Both the position numbers and the translations under genes were made by a program. The notes beneath the pieces were generated by a model, which was not told where the DNA came from, ran no database searches, and saw only the letters and a program-made list of their open reading frames with translations. A stretch of DNA of 64,000 nucleotides from Butyrivibrio sp. AE3009 (lineage in GTDB: Bacteria; Bacillota; Clostridia; Lachnospirales; Lachnospiraceae): positions 62,001-126,000 of the forward strand of contig NZ_ATVS01000001.1 in the NCBI RefSeq assembly GCF_000420845.1. The letters are read 5' to 3'. This document shows, in pieces, positions 23,712 through 33,206 of this stretch (position 1 is its first letter; every line of letters begins with the position of its first letter).

Positions 23712-23750
23712 ACCTTTAATCCCCCAAAAAATCTACCTTTCTATTATAAA

Positions 23751-23793
23751 AAACAAAGGCTGAATGTGCAATGAAAACTTGCCTCATTCAGCC
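23751..23793 (-). terminator. Terminator between the GLUG protein gene and the atp operon
   Basis: On the minus strand a 9-bp GGCTGAATG stem, extended by a second 4-bp helix across an internal loop, is followed by TTTGTTTTTTATAA. It lies 22 bases after the stop of the large surface protein. Confidence 0.75.
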
Positions 23794-23815
23794 CTTAAAT
23801 CATGCTTGGTACTGC

Positions 23816-26800
23816 TTACTTCTTGCTCTTTTTCTTACGTTTGCTTTTATCGTTTTTACTATGCTCGGTTTTTTCTTCTTTTATTTCTTGCGCGCTCTCA
23901 GAAGCTTCATCGCTGTGCTCCTTATTCAAGCCATCCTTCTCAAGCATTTCTTTATACTCCTTGAGCTCTTTCCTGAACAGATCATCCTGGGAATCGTCAT
24001 AGAATAGCTGTTCCTTGCTCTCGATTTTCTCCGATACGTTACTCTTAAGTTCCTTAAGAGCCCCCGGAAGCTTTCTACCGTGCCTGTGGATATTGACGAT
24101 GACAACTATGATAATTACCAATATCAAAAGGAGCACACCGATGATAATGGCAATTGTCAGGTAGTATACCCTGTTTGTATTGGGGACACCAACGGACAAC
24201 ACAAATTCATTACCCTCAATTTCGTAGGTATAATATCCTCCCATGGTACCGGTCTTTTCAATAGGAATTCTCTCATCTCCGTTGACCAGATACAAAAGAT
24301 GTTGTTCCCCGAAGATTCCGGGCAAGCGCCTGGTCAACTCTCCCAATGCATTATTCAGCCTGAATCTGATCATATGAATATTGTTGCCATCCGTAGGTAT
24401 CTTTACCTTTAGAGTTTCAAAATTATATTGAACATCTTCGGCGGTGTCTCCAGCCTTATAATTCAGAGTTCTCTCAACTTCCAGTTCATCCTCTTCTCTG
24501 AAGGCTCCGTCCACCAAAAGCTCAGACTGATGGAAATCATCATCCTCACTCTTTTCTGCAAGAGTGGTTCTGAATCTCTTATAATGTGCAGTAATTGTGG
24601 TGTCGCAGGTTATCCGCTCAACCCGATCTCTATCCCATTCGATATAGAAACCATCCTTTTCATCTACCGCAGGATATTCATCTTCATTAATGGAATCTCC
24701 ATATTTTTTACTGATCTGGCCTATCTTTTCCTTACCACTGTCGAGATCATCGTCCTCAAGAATAAAGTTTACTGTGAGATTACTGAATTCATAAGGTAAT
24801 TCCCGATATTGAATCATCGGCTCCGTGTCACTTGCCTCCCCGGTACCGGCTTCCTTTATCTCACTTTCCTTTTCTTCCGTCTCTTCCTCCAGCTCTTTGA
24901 ATACCTTATTCTGAGATACGCTGTCATAGCTAACAGGTTCAGCCTTGAGCGCATAGCTCACCCTGTCTATACCTGAAAGATCATCACTGACAAAATAGTT
25001 ATCCCTCACCTCACCGGATTCTTCGATATGACCTGCTACTGCACCGTACCAGTCTGTGGCTTCTCCGACAGTAACAATTGCCAGGCATTCCTTAATATGT
25101 TTGCCGTTTCCGGCAATTCCTCCAACGTAAGTATTGCCGTCCAGTTCTCCTTTAGCATAGGATCTGACAATATGTGCTATTGATGAACCGGCGACGCCAC
25201 CTACATAGTTACCGGATGTAGATATAACCTTCGCATAACTTCCGCAGTTAAGTATCGTTCCCATCTCCTGCAGTCCGCATATACCTCCTGAATAATTCTT
25301 AAGCGCAATAATATCGCCATAGTTCCTGTTATCGCGAAGAACACATCTGGTAATATAGGAACTGTTAAGCAGGTTATCTTTATTTCCTGTCAGGTCACTT
25401 TCTCTGTCAAAATCATATTCAATTGCCATGGTACCTGCGATTCCCGAGGTATCCAGATCGCCTTTACATTCACCGTAATTGAAACAGGAATCTATTGTAG
25501 CATCTGTAGTATTGGCTGCTGCCTCATAGGATGCATCAGTTATCAGATTGGTATAATCCTTTTCAAGTACACCATCGATCGCGTCGGTATACAATTCAAG
25601 AATATTGTTAAACTGATCACTGATATCCAGAAGATCATCTATCAATACTCCGCCGGCATTGTTAACCTCCTGGTTAAGAATGCCGAAGTTATCGTTCATG
25701 CCCTGCATATTATCTGCAAGGCTGGCCGTATGAGCCTTGTACTCGGATGAAAACTGCGGAAAAGTAATGCTGTCTTTAGCTGCAATATTTCCGATAATAT
25801 TCTTGGTCTGGCTTCCCGCTGTTCTGAAATTATCCGAAGCATCCTCAAGGTGATTCATCGCCTCCTGAGCATCAGATCTTACCGACTTGCCCATTTCCGG
25901 AAGGTGCTTTTCGTATATACCAAGAATAGTGGAAGTCTTGGATGCAACATCATCGGTATAGGTTCCTTTTGTTCCGGTAACGGGATTGACATAATTGGCC
26001 CTGGCATACTCATCGCAATTTGACGCAGCTATCGCAGTGGCAAGCGCATCCAGTTCGCTGTCGTCATCGTTATCTTTTATTGGAAAAGTCACACCTTCCT
26101 TGTGCTGCCAACTTCCCGGGGCATCTGCATTAAGACCACTTCCGATATTTCCCTCTCCCCAGGCTGAATAATCCGTCACCGCATTTCCGGAAGAATCTAC
26201 ATATACAAGGTCTGATGTGGACTCTTTTTCCAATCTGTTATCCCTGATAGCAAGGTTATAATATGTCCTTTCGGATTGGTTATACAGTGCCTTGTACTGG
26301 GCCTTAGCGCTTTCCAGTACAAGCTTGGCCTCCCTATACTGTTTGAGTTCATCCTCGTCTTTGATGTATTCTTCAATATCAAGGTGTCCAACAGCATCCT
26401 TCACATCTTCAGCTGTAGACTTGATATTTCCAACGCCTGAATCTATGTTGTCAATGGGGCCTCCGTTTTGGGAACTCTCCTCAAGTATATAATCAATTCT
26501 GGAAAAAGCCTCTGTAGCTCCGCTTGCGACACCATTTGCAAAATCTATCGCGCCATCAGCCAGATACCTTGTATCGCTCACAGCTCCCGCTGTAAACCTC
26601 TGAATAACGGCAAGTCTGTTTGATACGATGTTTGATTCATTCTTGGCATCATTAAGAGTTACCGTCACGCTGTCATGAAGCTTGGACACTGCCTGTTCAA
26701 GCTGATAGGCAACATCAGAGCTAAGGTCAACAGTAAGATAAGGTTCTGCCTGACCTACAATTCCTCCCACGTCCTTACGTCCCTTAACGGTTCCGTTGTT

Positions 26801-27799
26801 GGAACATCTGATGACATATCCAGACTGCCTTCCGGCAATTCCGCCTATATTGTAACCAACATGATCATAACCGACATCTGCGTTGTTAATACAATGTGAG
26901 ATAATACCGATGCTGAGTCCCGCAATACCTCCAATATCAGATACGGTCACATCCCCCTTGGCTTCCTCCTTGTCCTGTTTAACCCCGTCCTTGGCGAAAT
27001 TAAGGACCTTGTTAAGTCCTTCGAGTGAATCTATGGTGATCTCCGTATCGGTGTTGGTGGTATTGACCAACGCTTCATTTCTGCAGTTTGACAGGTTACC
27101 GTAGTTTTCTCCGGTTATTCCTCCAATGAAATGCTTTCCGCTTATGAAGCCTTCCGAAATACCTGAGGAAATTGTACCGCTTAACTCATTGATTCCCGCA
27201 ATACCTCCAATATAGTCATTTCCTCTGACAATCCCCTTGAAGGAGCAGGCATTTAATCTGCCACAGTTATCCCCTGCAATACCTCCGACTATTGTAGAAT
27301 TTCCTTCCGGTTGAACAATACCTGTGATCTTAAGATTTTGGATAAGCGCTGTTTTCTGCACATAAACAAAAAATCCTGCGTAGGAAAGTCCTCTGTCTAT
27401 GTTTACTTCAGACACGGTATGCCCCTGTCCGTCGAATATTCCGCCAAAGGAAGGTATGCCGTCAAAATCCTTGCCAAGAAGCGAAATATCCTTGGTGAGG
27501 ATTACTTTTTTATTGACAGACCAGGTATCAAGACTGCAGCTTCTTGCAAGTTCCATAAGTTCATCTGCCGAACTTATACTTATCTCCTCCATCTCTCCGG
27601 GGATGGTATCATTAATCTGCTGCCGAATGTCCTCATCCACATCCACAGCATTTTCTTCAGCTCTCTCCTGTGTGCCTGTCGTATACGTTAATTCAGGTGC
27701 GTTCGTTTCTGCGTCGTTTTTATCATCAGCAAAAGAGACAAGAACCGATGAAGTGAAAAGAAACGTAACAAGGAGGGCTGCCAATAATCTCTTTTTCAT
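23816..27799 (-). CDS. Large GLUG-repeat surface protein with coiled coil and C-terminal membrane anchor
   Basis: The 1,327-residue protein has a signal peptide (MKKRLLAALLVTFLFTSSVLVSFA). Residues about 75-365 hold GLUG-type beta repeats (IGGIAG, VGGIVG, IGGITG every 25-40 residues). A long helical region follows (about 370-800, with LADGAIDFANGVASGATEAF and several repeats of Leu/Asn heptads), then a second GLUG block (about 815-985). Two beta-rich domains, one membrane helix (YLTIAIIIGVLLLILVIIIVVIV) and a long highly charged cytoplasmic tail ending KRKKKSKK complete it. GLUG repeats occur in adhesins and IgA-peptidase-like proteins. The gene starts one base after the MMPL transporter stop, so the two are translationally coupled and probably function together. 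Confidence 0.85.
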   Translation of the reverse strand: MKKRLLAALLVTFLFTSSVLVSFADDKNDAETNAPELTYTTGTQERAEENAVDVDEDIRQQINDTIPGEMEEISISSADELMELARSCSLDTWSVNKKVILTKDISLLGKDFDGIPSFGGIFDGQGHTVSEVNIDRGLSYAGFFVYVQKTALIQNLKITGIVQPEGNSTIVGGIAGDNCGRLNACSFKGIVRGNDYIGGIAGINELSGTISSGISEGFISGKHFIGGITGENYGNLSNCRNEALVNTTNTDTEITIDSLEGLNKVLNFAKDGVKQDKEEAKGDVTVSDIGGIAGLSIGIISHCINNADVGYDHVGYNIGGIAGRQSGYVIRCSNNGTVKGRKDVGGIVGQAEPYLTVDLSSDVAYQLEQAVSKLHDSVTVTLNDAKNESNIVSNRLAVIQRFTAGAVSDTRYLADGAIDFANGVASGATEAFSRIDYILEESSQNGGPIDNIDSGVGNIKSTAEDVKDAVGHLDIEEYIKDEDELKQYREAKLVLESAKAQYKALYNQSERTYYNLAIRDNRLEKESTSDLVYVDSSGNAVTDYSAWGEGNIGSGLNADAPGSWQHKEGVTFPIKDNDDDSELDALATAIAASNCDEYARANYVNPVTGTKGTYTDDVASKTSTILGIYEKHLPEMGKSVRSDAQEAMNHLEDASDNFRTAGSQTKNIIGNIAAKDSITFPQFSSEYKAHTASLADNMQGMNDNFGILNQEVNNAGGVLIDDLLDISDQFNNILELYTDAIDGVLEKDYTNLITDASYEAAANTTDATIDSCFNYGECKGDLDTSGIAGTMAIEYDFDRESDLTGNKDNLLNSSYITRCVLRDNRNYGDIIALKNYSGGICGLQEMGTILNCGSYAKVISTSGNYVGGVAGSSIAHIVRSYAKGELDGNTYVGGIAGNGKHIKECLAIVTVGEATDWYGAVAGHIEESGEVRDNYFVSDDLSGIDRVSYALKAEPVSYDSVSQNKVFKELEEETEEKESEIKEAGTGEASDTEPMIQYRELPYEFSNLTVNFILEDDDLDSGKEKIGQISKKYGDSINEDEYPAVDEKDGFYIEWDRDRVERITCDTTITAHYKRFRTTLAEKSEDDDFHQSELLVDGAFREEDELEVERTLNYKAGDTAEDVQYNFETLKVKIPTDGNNIHMIRFRLNNALGELTRRLPGIFGEQHLLYLVNGDERIPIEKTGTMGGYYTYEIEGNEFVLSVGVPNTNRVYYLTIAIIIGVLLLILVIIIVVIVNIHRHGRKLPGALKELKSNVSEKIESKEQLFYDDSQDDLFRKELKEYKEMLEKDGLNKEHSDEASESAQEIKEEKTEHSKNDKSKRKKKSKK

Positions 27800-27800
27800 A

Positions 27801-30281
27801 TCACACTTCCTCCTCTCCGGTCATAGTAATCTGATCTACATTCTGCTCCGAATCCTCCAGTTGTTCAACATCACCGTTATCAATGAATGCGCTGACATTA
27901 CCCTTTACCGTTGCATGGACCACACCGTTTACAGTTCCTTCTATTCTGCCGCGTACGAAGCCGTCTATCCTCATAACACCGGACAATTGCCTTGTCTGAA
28001 TAGGCATGTTCATTACAAATGCAGTAAGCTCGATCACCTTATCACCCACAAGAAGTATCTGCGGAAGGACGAACATAGTTACAATAATCGATATGATGGT
28101 TCCTCTTCCCAGACACTTTCCGATGCCGTATATAGCACAGTCTGAGGTCATGTTACCTATAAGCGTTCCTGCTACGGCAAGCATAGTTCCTGATGTGATG
28201 ATGGTCGGGAAGGACAAATTCATGGTTTCAATGATTGCCTCTCTCTTGCCTCTTGTGCTTCTAAGCTCTGTATACCTGCCGGCAATAACAATGGCGTAAT
28301 CGATATTGGCACCCATCTGTATGGAGCTTACGATCAGATATCCAAGGAAAAACAGGTTGTCGTGCTGCAATGCAGGGAATGAGAAATTGATCCAGATACA
28401 TCCCTGAATAACTGCGATAAGAAGTACAGGCATTCCCGCAGACTTAAATGTAAAAAGAAGTACCACAAGAACGGCAAGTATGGATATCACACCTGTGACC
28501 ATATTATCTCTGGAAAAACATTTTTTAAGATCCAGCTGACTGACTGATTCACCAACGACGTATATCTTATCCTTGTCGTAATACTTTTCGGTGATATCAT
28601 GCAATTCTTCAATGAAGGCAAAGGTCTCATCCGATTCCTGAGGAAGTGTAGAGTAAACAAGTATTCTGGAGTAGTCCTCACCCTGAAGCTGCGCTTTGGC
28701 AAAATTCATCATTCTGTTGGCGTCTTCCAGTTTGTCCATGAGAGAATCATCAAGAGTTACATACCCTTCACTTACCTCCTGATATATGAACAAGAACATA
28801 TCGATAAGCGGAACTTTGTAATTGGCAAGTCCATTCACGACCTTGGCATAATCGGAATCATTCACCGCATATGCAGCATATACAAGCTCCGCCACTTCAT
28901 AATCAACATCAAGAAGCTCAGAAAACTGCCTTGGCGATAACCTGTCAGTAAGTGTATACCCGCCCAGAGCCTGCGCATTTGCAAGACCGGTGACCTTGCT
29001 TACATGCTGGTTGTTTTCAAGCTCTTCAATAAGCCTTTTTTCTTTTTCATAATCACCTGAAGGAAATACAAGTGCCAGCATGTTATCGGAGGCAAAATTT
29101 TCCTTCTGGAGATTTTCTGCCTTCTGCACTTCATTGATAATAGGAGGGGTTATCCTGCTGTAGCCAAATACATAGGGAGTCCCGTTGGATATTCTCTGGG
29201 CGGCAATGATAATGACCACAAAAGCGGGGGCGATTATATATCTTGACGCATAGGCGAATTTTCCCACAAAAGGAATCTGGGGGATAAAATTTTTGTGCTT
29301 GGTTTTTTCCATAAGACCTGAAAAGAGCATGATAATGCCGGGCATCAGTAAAAATACCGACAAAAGACTCAAGATTATGGCCTTGATCAGAACAATACCA
29401 AGATCCTTGCCGATTCCAAACTGCATAAAGAGCATGGCTATAAGACCGCCCATAGTGGTGAGGGAACTCCCCGAAATCTCCGGGATTGCCTTGGACAAAG
29501 ACACAATAGCCGCTTCACGGGCTTCCATCTTGGCCCTCTCTTCCTTGTATCTGTTAAGGAGAATAACAGCGTAGTCCACAGACAGTGCCAGCTGAAGAAC
29601 TATAGTAACCGAATTCGATACAAAGGAAATGGTCCCCAGAAGGAAATTGGTTCCCATCTGCACAAGAGCCGCAGAGCCAAAGGTCAACAGAAGAATCGGA
29701 ACCTCAGCATAGGCCTGCGATGTAAGAAGCAGTACCGCAATGACTATCACTACAACAATAACAGAGATAACATCCATCTCCTTGCCTATAAGTTCTGACT
29801 GTATATCTCCAAGTGTAGTGGACTCATAGGAATCATACTTATCAAAGTATGCCCGTACCTGCTCAAGGCACACCAGGCATTGTTCATCCTTTTCATCATA
29901 ATCAAAGGTAATATTAAAAAGAGCGGAACCGTTAGCATAATGATCACTGCTGTCATCGGCTTCACAGGAAAAAACTCCGTCCATTGCCTCTATATCCTCT
30001 TTTATCATAAGCGCCTGATCATAGGATATATTGGCCACCATAACCTTGACGGTTCCGTAGGTTGTGAACTGCTCCTGCATAAGGTCAAGCCCCTGCCTGG
30101 TTTCACTGTCGGAGGGAAGATAATAAGCCAGGTCATTCTCGACGGATACCCAGCCCCGTGATATTACGGAGAAAATGCACAAAATAGCATAAATAAGAAA
30201 GAACAGATTCCTTTTATCAACAATAAATGCGCAGATTTTCAGCATGACGCTGCCACCTGCATTCCCCTGTTTTTTTTCCAT
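27801..30281 (-). CDS. MMPL/RND-family transporter
   Basis: This 826-residue protein has the RND layout twice: one helix, a large outside domain, then a bundle of five or six helices. The first half has VQLALSVDYAVILLNRY in variant form (LQLALSVDYAVILLNRYKEE) and the second has SIQMGANIDYAIVIAGRYTE, both with the conserved Asp-Tyr pair of the proton relay. A cytoplasmic tail with a VRGRIEGTVNGVVHATVKGN pattern follows. The family exports lipids, glycolipids or peptides; the substrate is unknown. GGGGGAG eight bases before the ATG sets the start. It forms a coupled pair with the GLUG protein. Confidence 0.9.
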   Translation of the reverse strand: MEKKQGNAGGSVMLKICAFIVDKRNLFFLIYAILCIFSVISRGWVSVENDLAYYLPSDSETRQGLDLMQEQFTTYGTVKVMVANISYDQALMIKEDIEAMDGVFSCEADDSSDHYANGSALFNITFDYDEKDEQCLVCLEQVRAYFDKYDSYESTTLGDIQSELIGKEMDVISVIVVVIVIAVLLLTSQAYAEVPILLLTFGSAALVQMGTNFLLGTISFVSNSVTIVLQLALSVDYAVILLNRYKEERAKMEAREAAIVSLSKAIPEISGSSLTTMGGLIAMLFMQFGIGKDLGIVLIKAIILSLLSVFLLMPGIIMLFSGLMEKTKHKNFIPQIPFVGKFAYASRYIIAPAFVVIIIAAQRISNGTPYVFGYSRITPPIINEVQKAENLQKENFASDNMLALVFPSGDYEKEKRLIEELENNQHVSKVTGLANAQALGGYTLTDRLSPRQFSELLDVDYEVAELVYAAYAVNDSDYAKVVNGLANYKVPLIDMFLFIYQEVSEGYVTLDDSLMDKLEDANRMMNFAKAQLQGEDYSRILVYSTLPQESDETFAFIEELHDITEKYYDKDKIYVVGESVSQLDLKKCFSRDNMVTGVISILAVLVVLLFTFKSAGMPVLLIAVIQGCIWINFSFPALQHDNLFFLGYLIVSSIQMGANIDYAIVIAGRYTELRSTRGKREAIIETMNLSFPTIITSGTMLAVAGTLIGNMTSDCAIYGIGKCLGRGTIISIIVTMFVLPQILLVGDKVIELTAFVMNMPIQTRQLSGVMRIDGFVRGRIEGTVNGVVHATVKGNVSAFIDNGDVEQLEDSEQNVDQITMTGEEEV

Positions 30282-30313
30282 GTATATGACTCCCCCATAG
30301 TTTTGTACTATAT

Positions 30314-30322
30314 ATTATAACA
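30314..30322 (-). promoter_or_regulatory. Extended -10 promoter of the MMPL-GLUG operon
   Basis: TGTTATAAT on the minus strand is a perfect extended -10 box, 33 bases before the MMPL start. No good -35 element is visible. It lies downstream of the FapA-gene terminator. Confidence 0.6.
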
Positions 30323-30354
30323 CAAATATATGCATGATTGTTTACATAAAGAAT

Positions 30355-30380
30355 GGGCAGGCAATATTTTTTGCCTGCCC
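30355..30380. terminator. Hairpin terminator after the FapA-like gene
   Basis: Perfect 10-bp GC-rich arms (GGGCAGGCAA / TTGCCTGCCC) surround a 6-base loop, 10 bases past the FapA-like stop. The following minus-strand sequence ATTCTTT is only partly T-rich. Confidence 0.7.
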
Positions 30381-30389
30381 GAATTATTC

Positions 30390-32918
30390 TTATATTGCTA
30401 CAATGGATTCATTTTCTATGTCGGCCTTGAAGGTAAGCTTGCCATAGGCCTTTCTGTCCTCTTCGATCTTAAGCCTGATTCCGGCTATGATGAAATAGGT
30501 TCCGGCATATACAACCTCTGTTACAAGAACCCTTGCGCCTCGGCCTTTGCCAATCTCATCTTCCAGAGCTGCTTTCTTTTCCTTCAGTTCTTTGATTTTG
30601 AGTTCCTTGGCACTGTATGCGGCGTTGATCTTGATCTTCCACTGCATTATCCGCTTATCACCGGCCCCCACTTCCTGAATTCTGATCCTCTCCGAATCCA
30701 GAGCACTGAGCTCATCCTCTTCCCTGCTAAGCTCCTTGGTAATTGCATTGTACCGGGTGAGGATCTGATTATTTACACCAATGTTGACTATTGTCTTGGC
30801 ACCGCTCTTGTTTCCGAGATGTGCTACTTCCATACCGTACAGAGCATTGGCTGTACCGCCATATATGATACCGGCTCTTCCGTATGTCTTAAGAAGTCCC
30901 GATGCGAAGATCTCACAGTTGATAAAAAAGTTGGCGGTGATATTTCTTCCTTTGACAGTGGCGCCCTCAAAATACTTGGCAGAAACATTGCCCTTTGCAT
31001 CGACGCCACCTCGAAGCGGGCAGGTGCAGCCTCCTATTATAATGACGTTTCCTCCGCTTATGATATCCGAGGACTCCATATGACCTCCCACAAGCACATC
31101 GCCGGTGGCTTCTATCTCACTTCCGGAATTAACATTGCCGGTCACATAAACGGTTCCATCATATTTAATCTTCTTGTCAGTTATGTTGACTTCAGGAAGG
31201 ACTATGAGTTTCTGAATATGAACCTCGCCATCTTCCATCCTGATGGAACCGCTTAGTGTTGCCACATAGGTCACTCTGTCATTAAGAATCATAAAGCCGG
31301 TTCCCTTAAGGATGGGGATCTCTTTTCCCGGTTTGGCCACAAGCTCTTTTCCAAAAACGTCGTAGCCTTCTTCTCCCTTTGTTGCCTTATGATACCGGGC
31401 AACCTTATCACCCACTTTGATCTGTCTCAGCATCTCAATATTGGACAGGTCTGCGGTACCATCTTTTAAGATAGTAGGCTCCGCCATCTCAGAAGTATCA
31501 AAGAAATATTCATAATAGCCGTCCTCTCCGTTGACAGGCTGCTTTCCAACCGCCGCAACGAACTTATGGCCTATCTTCTTGTTTTTAACTACATCCGCAA
31601 TGGCGTTGTAATCAATTCCAAAGGCAACTTTTGCCTTGGTCAAAAAGCCAAGAACTGCCTTCTCTGTATATGCGGCACCGTCTCGTCTTAGAGGCAATGT
31701 CATATAACAGATCATATTGTTGGATTCCACGGATATGATCTCATCTCTTCTGACAAGCATATCTTCAGCCATACGATCATCAACAGTCCTGCCTTCAAGC
31801 TTGGTAAAGATCTGTTCGCCTTCACCCTTTTCGCCTGCTGCTTTTGCCTGGGCATTAAGGTATGCACCTTCATCAAGAAGTTTTTGTCTGATGCGGTACA
31901 TATCTCTTGCGGTGTACATAAGGCTGGAATACTTGCTGATATCCAGGCCTTCCTCGATGCCCATTCGTATCTCAAACATCTGATCCGCATGATAATATGG
32001 ATTACAGTATGGAGTGATATCTATCTGATGCTCAAGCCCCAGTCTCATTTCCTTCATTTGCTGCCAGCCATAGGCCGGATCTGCATATTTGGCCACTTGA
32101 ATTCCCGCCTCAAGACCAAAGCGTATCTCTCTTATGGCATCACCGCGCATATCGGAAGTGATGAAACGATCAATGGGAAGGATCTCCTTAAGCGATATTC
32201 TCACCTGTTCCAGCTGTTCCTCATCAAATCCCTGCTGGATATATGAAGAAATATCAATATTTTCAACAAATGCCTGATGCATCTGATTCAGGATGCTGGC
32301 ATTGTACCTGTCTATGGTAGCCTGGTCAAAATTAAGGCCGTCCTCAGCTGCCTTTCTTATGGCACGCATCTTAAGATAAGGCATCTCAACTCTTGCAAAA
32401 CCAGAAATGTCTATTCCTGCCTGCAGCGCCTTTCTTATCTCTCTCATCTGCTGAGAGTTAAAAGCCGGGTCAAGATAAAAGATGACAGGAACTCCCTCAG
32501 TCTTACTAAGGCCGAGCCTTATCTGCTTCATCTGATCGGCGAAGTATTCTTTTTGGGCATAGGTGGAAACATCGACTTCATCAAGAATTCCCTGCCTTAT
32601 CTGGGACAGCTGCTGAGTGTCAAAGCCCTGCTTGCGGTACTCAGACATATCAACCTTCTGATGCATCTCAAGACGCATCTCCTCCATTGCTGTCCAGGGA
32701 ATTTGGGGATTAAAATACTTAGTTACGTCAACCTTCTGAGTAATTCCTTTTCTGATCTCAGACAATTGGAGCGCATTAAACTTAAGGGCCTTAAGCTTTT
32801 CAACATCAGCCCCCACCTTCTTACATAGTTCCAGTTCCTTCTGATATGCCATGTCATCAAAGGAATCCAGTCCTGCGTTGGTATTCAGTTCATCAATCAT
32901 ATCCATTTCAGGCAGCAT
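30390..32918 (-). CDS. FapA/DUF342-domain protein with N-terminal 26-residue repeats
   Basis: The 842-residue protein has two parts. Residues about 47-348 are twelve tandem 26-residue units with the pattern [FY]...QM..IR.GL..G.D[IV]S.Y. Residues about 385-842 are a FapA/DUF342 domain: beta-helix repeats rich in Gly and Ile (VYVTGNVNSGSEIEATGDV, GGNVIIIGG, GNVSAKYFEGATVKG) followed by a coiled coil (ELSREEDELSALDSERIR, KELKIKELKEKKAALEDEI) and a short beta end. FapA-type proteins act in flagellar assembly or bind MinD-like ATPases; no flagellar gene is nearby, so the role is unknown. AGGAGA precedes the ATG. It appears to be a single-gene unit. Confidence 0.85.
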   Translation of the reverse strand: MLPEMDMIDELNTNAGLDSFDDMAYQKELELCKKVGADVEKLKALKFNALQLSEIRKGITQKVDVTKYFNPQIPWTAMEEMRLEMHQKVDMSEYRKQGFDTQQLSQIRQGILDEVDVSTYAQKEYFADQMKQIRLGLSKTEGVPVIFYLDPAFNSQQMREIRKALQAGIDISGFARVEMPYLKMRAIRKAAEDGLNFDQATIDRYNASILNQMHQAFVENIDISSYIQQGFDEEQLEQVRISLKEILPIDRFITSDMRGDAIREIRFGLEAGIQVAKYADPAYGWQQMKEMRLGLEHQIDITPYCNPYYHADQMFEIRMGIEEGLDISKYSSLMYTARDMYRIRQKLLDEGAYLNAQAKAAGEKGEGEQIFTKLEGRTVDDRMAEDMLVRRDEIISVESNNMICYMTLPLRRDGAAYTEKAVLGFLTKAKVAFGIDYNAIADVVKNKKIGHKFVAAVGKQPVNGEDGYYEYFFDTSEMAEPTILKDGTADLSNIEMLRQIKVGDKVARYHKATKGEEGYDVFGKELVAKPGKEIPILKGTGFMILNDRVTYVATLSGSIRMEDGEVHIQKLIVLPEVNITDKKIKYDGTVYVTGNVNSGSEIEATGDVLVGGHMESSDIISGGNVIIIGGCTCPLRGGVDAKGNVSAKYFEGATVKGRNITANFFINCEIFASGLLKTYGRAGIIYGGTANALYGMEVAHLGNKSGAKTIVNIGVNNQILTRYNAITKELSREEDELSALDSERIRIQEVGAGDKRIMQWKIKINAAYSAKELKIKELKEKKAALEDEIGKGRGARVLVTEVVYAGTYFIIAGIRLKIEEDRKAYGKLTFKADIENESIVAI
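31875..32780 (-). repeat. Twelve 26-residue tandem protein repeats in the FapA-like gene
   Basis: The conserved Arg of the xxIR motif falls at residues 56, 82, 108, 134, 162, 188, (214 is His), 240, 266, 292, 318 and 344. The period is exactly 26 except for one 28-residue unit. DNA-level identity between units is low, so this is an old, selected repeat rather than a recent expansion. Confidence 0.85.
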
Positions 32919-33110
32919 ATTTTCTCCTATGATAATGATCTGATGTTAATATTATAAACCTTTTTAAGTTTATCTACTATCAACATACAGTGTATATTCA
33001 TCAGTATTTATTGAATTTTAAGAATTTACTATACACTTCTCCGTCAACGTTCTGAGTTATTTGACATTTTCACCAAAAATCCCCCCGCTATTTTCTACGT
33101 TTTTAAGCCA

Positions 33111-33124
33111 TGAAAGCGCTTTCA
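33111..33124. promoter_or_regulatory. CcpA cre operator upstream of the pectate lyase
   Basis: TGAAAGCGCTTTCA is a perfect palindrome and a full match to the cre consensus TGWAANCGNTNWCA. It lies 83 bases before the pectate lyase start and overlaps the putative -35 region, the position expected for catabolite repression. It is equally distant from the divergent FapA-like gene, about 190 bases from its start. Confidence 0.9.
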
Positions 33125-33148
33125 TTCTGTATCTCCCTATGCTATGAT
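33120..33148 (+). promoter_or_regulatory. Putative pectate lyase promoter
   Basis: TATGAT at 33,143-33,148 is a fair -10 box, 17 bases after a weak TTTCAT -35 that overlaps the cre site. A poor -35 would fit a promoter that needs an activator. Confidence 0.4.
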
Positions 33149-33206
33149 TCTATCGTGTTTTGGTTTGGGAGACTAAATGCAAGTGACAATTAGGAGGTAT
33201 TGAAAA

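Noticed and set aside
30330..31256. 308-codon plus-strand frame opposite the FapA-like gene
   Set aside because: It spans a terminator and the coding end of a convincing minus-strand gene; no start site or domain was seen.
33061..33090. TTGACA at 33,061 as pectate lyase -35 box
   Set aside because: No acceptable -10 box lies 16-18 bases downstream.
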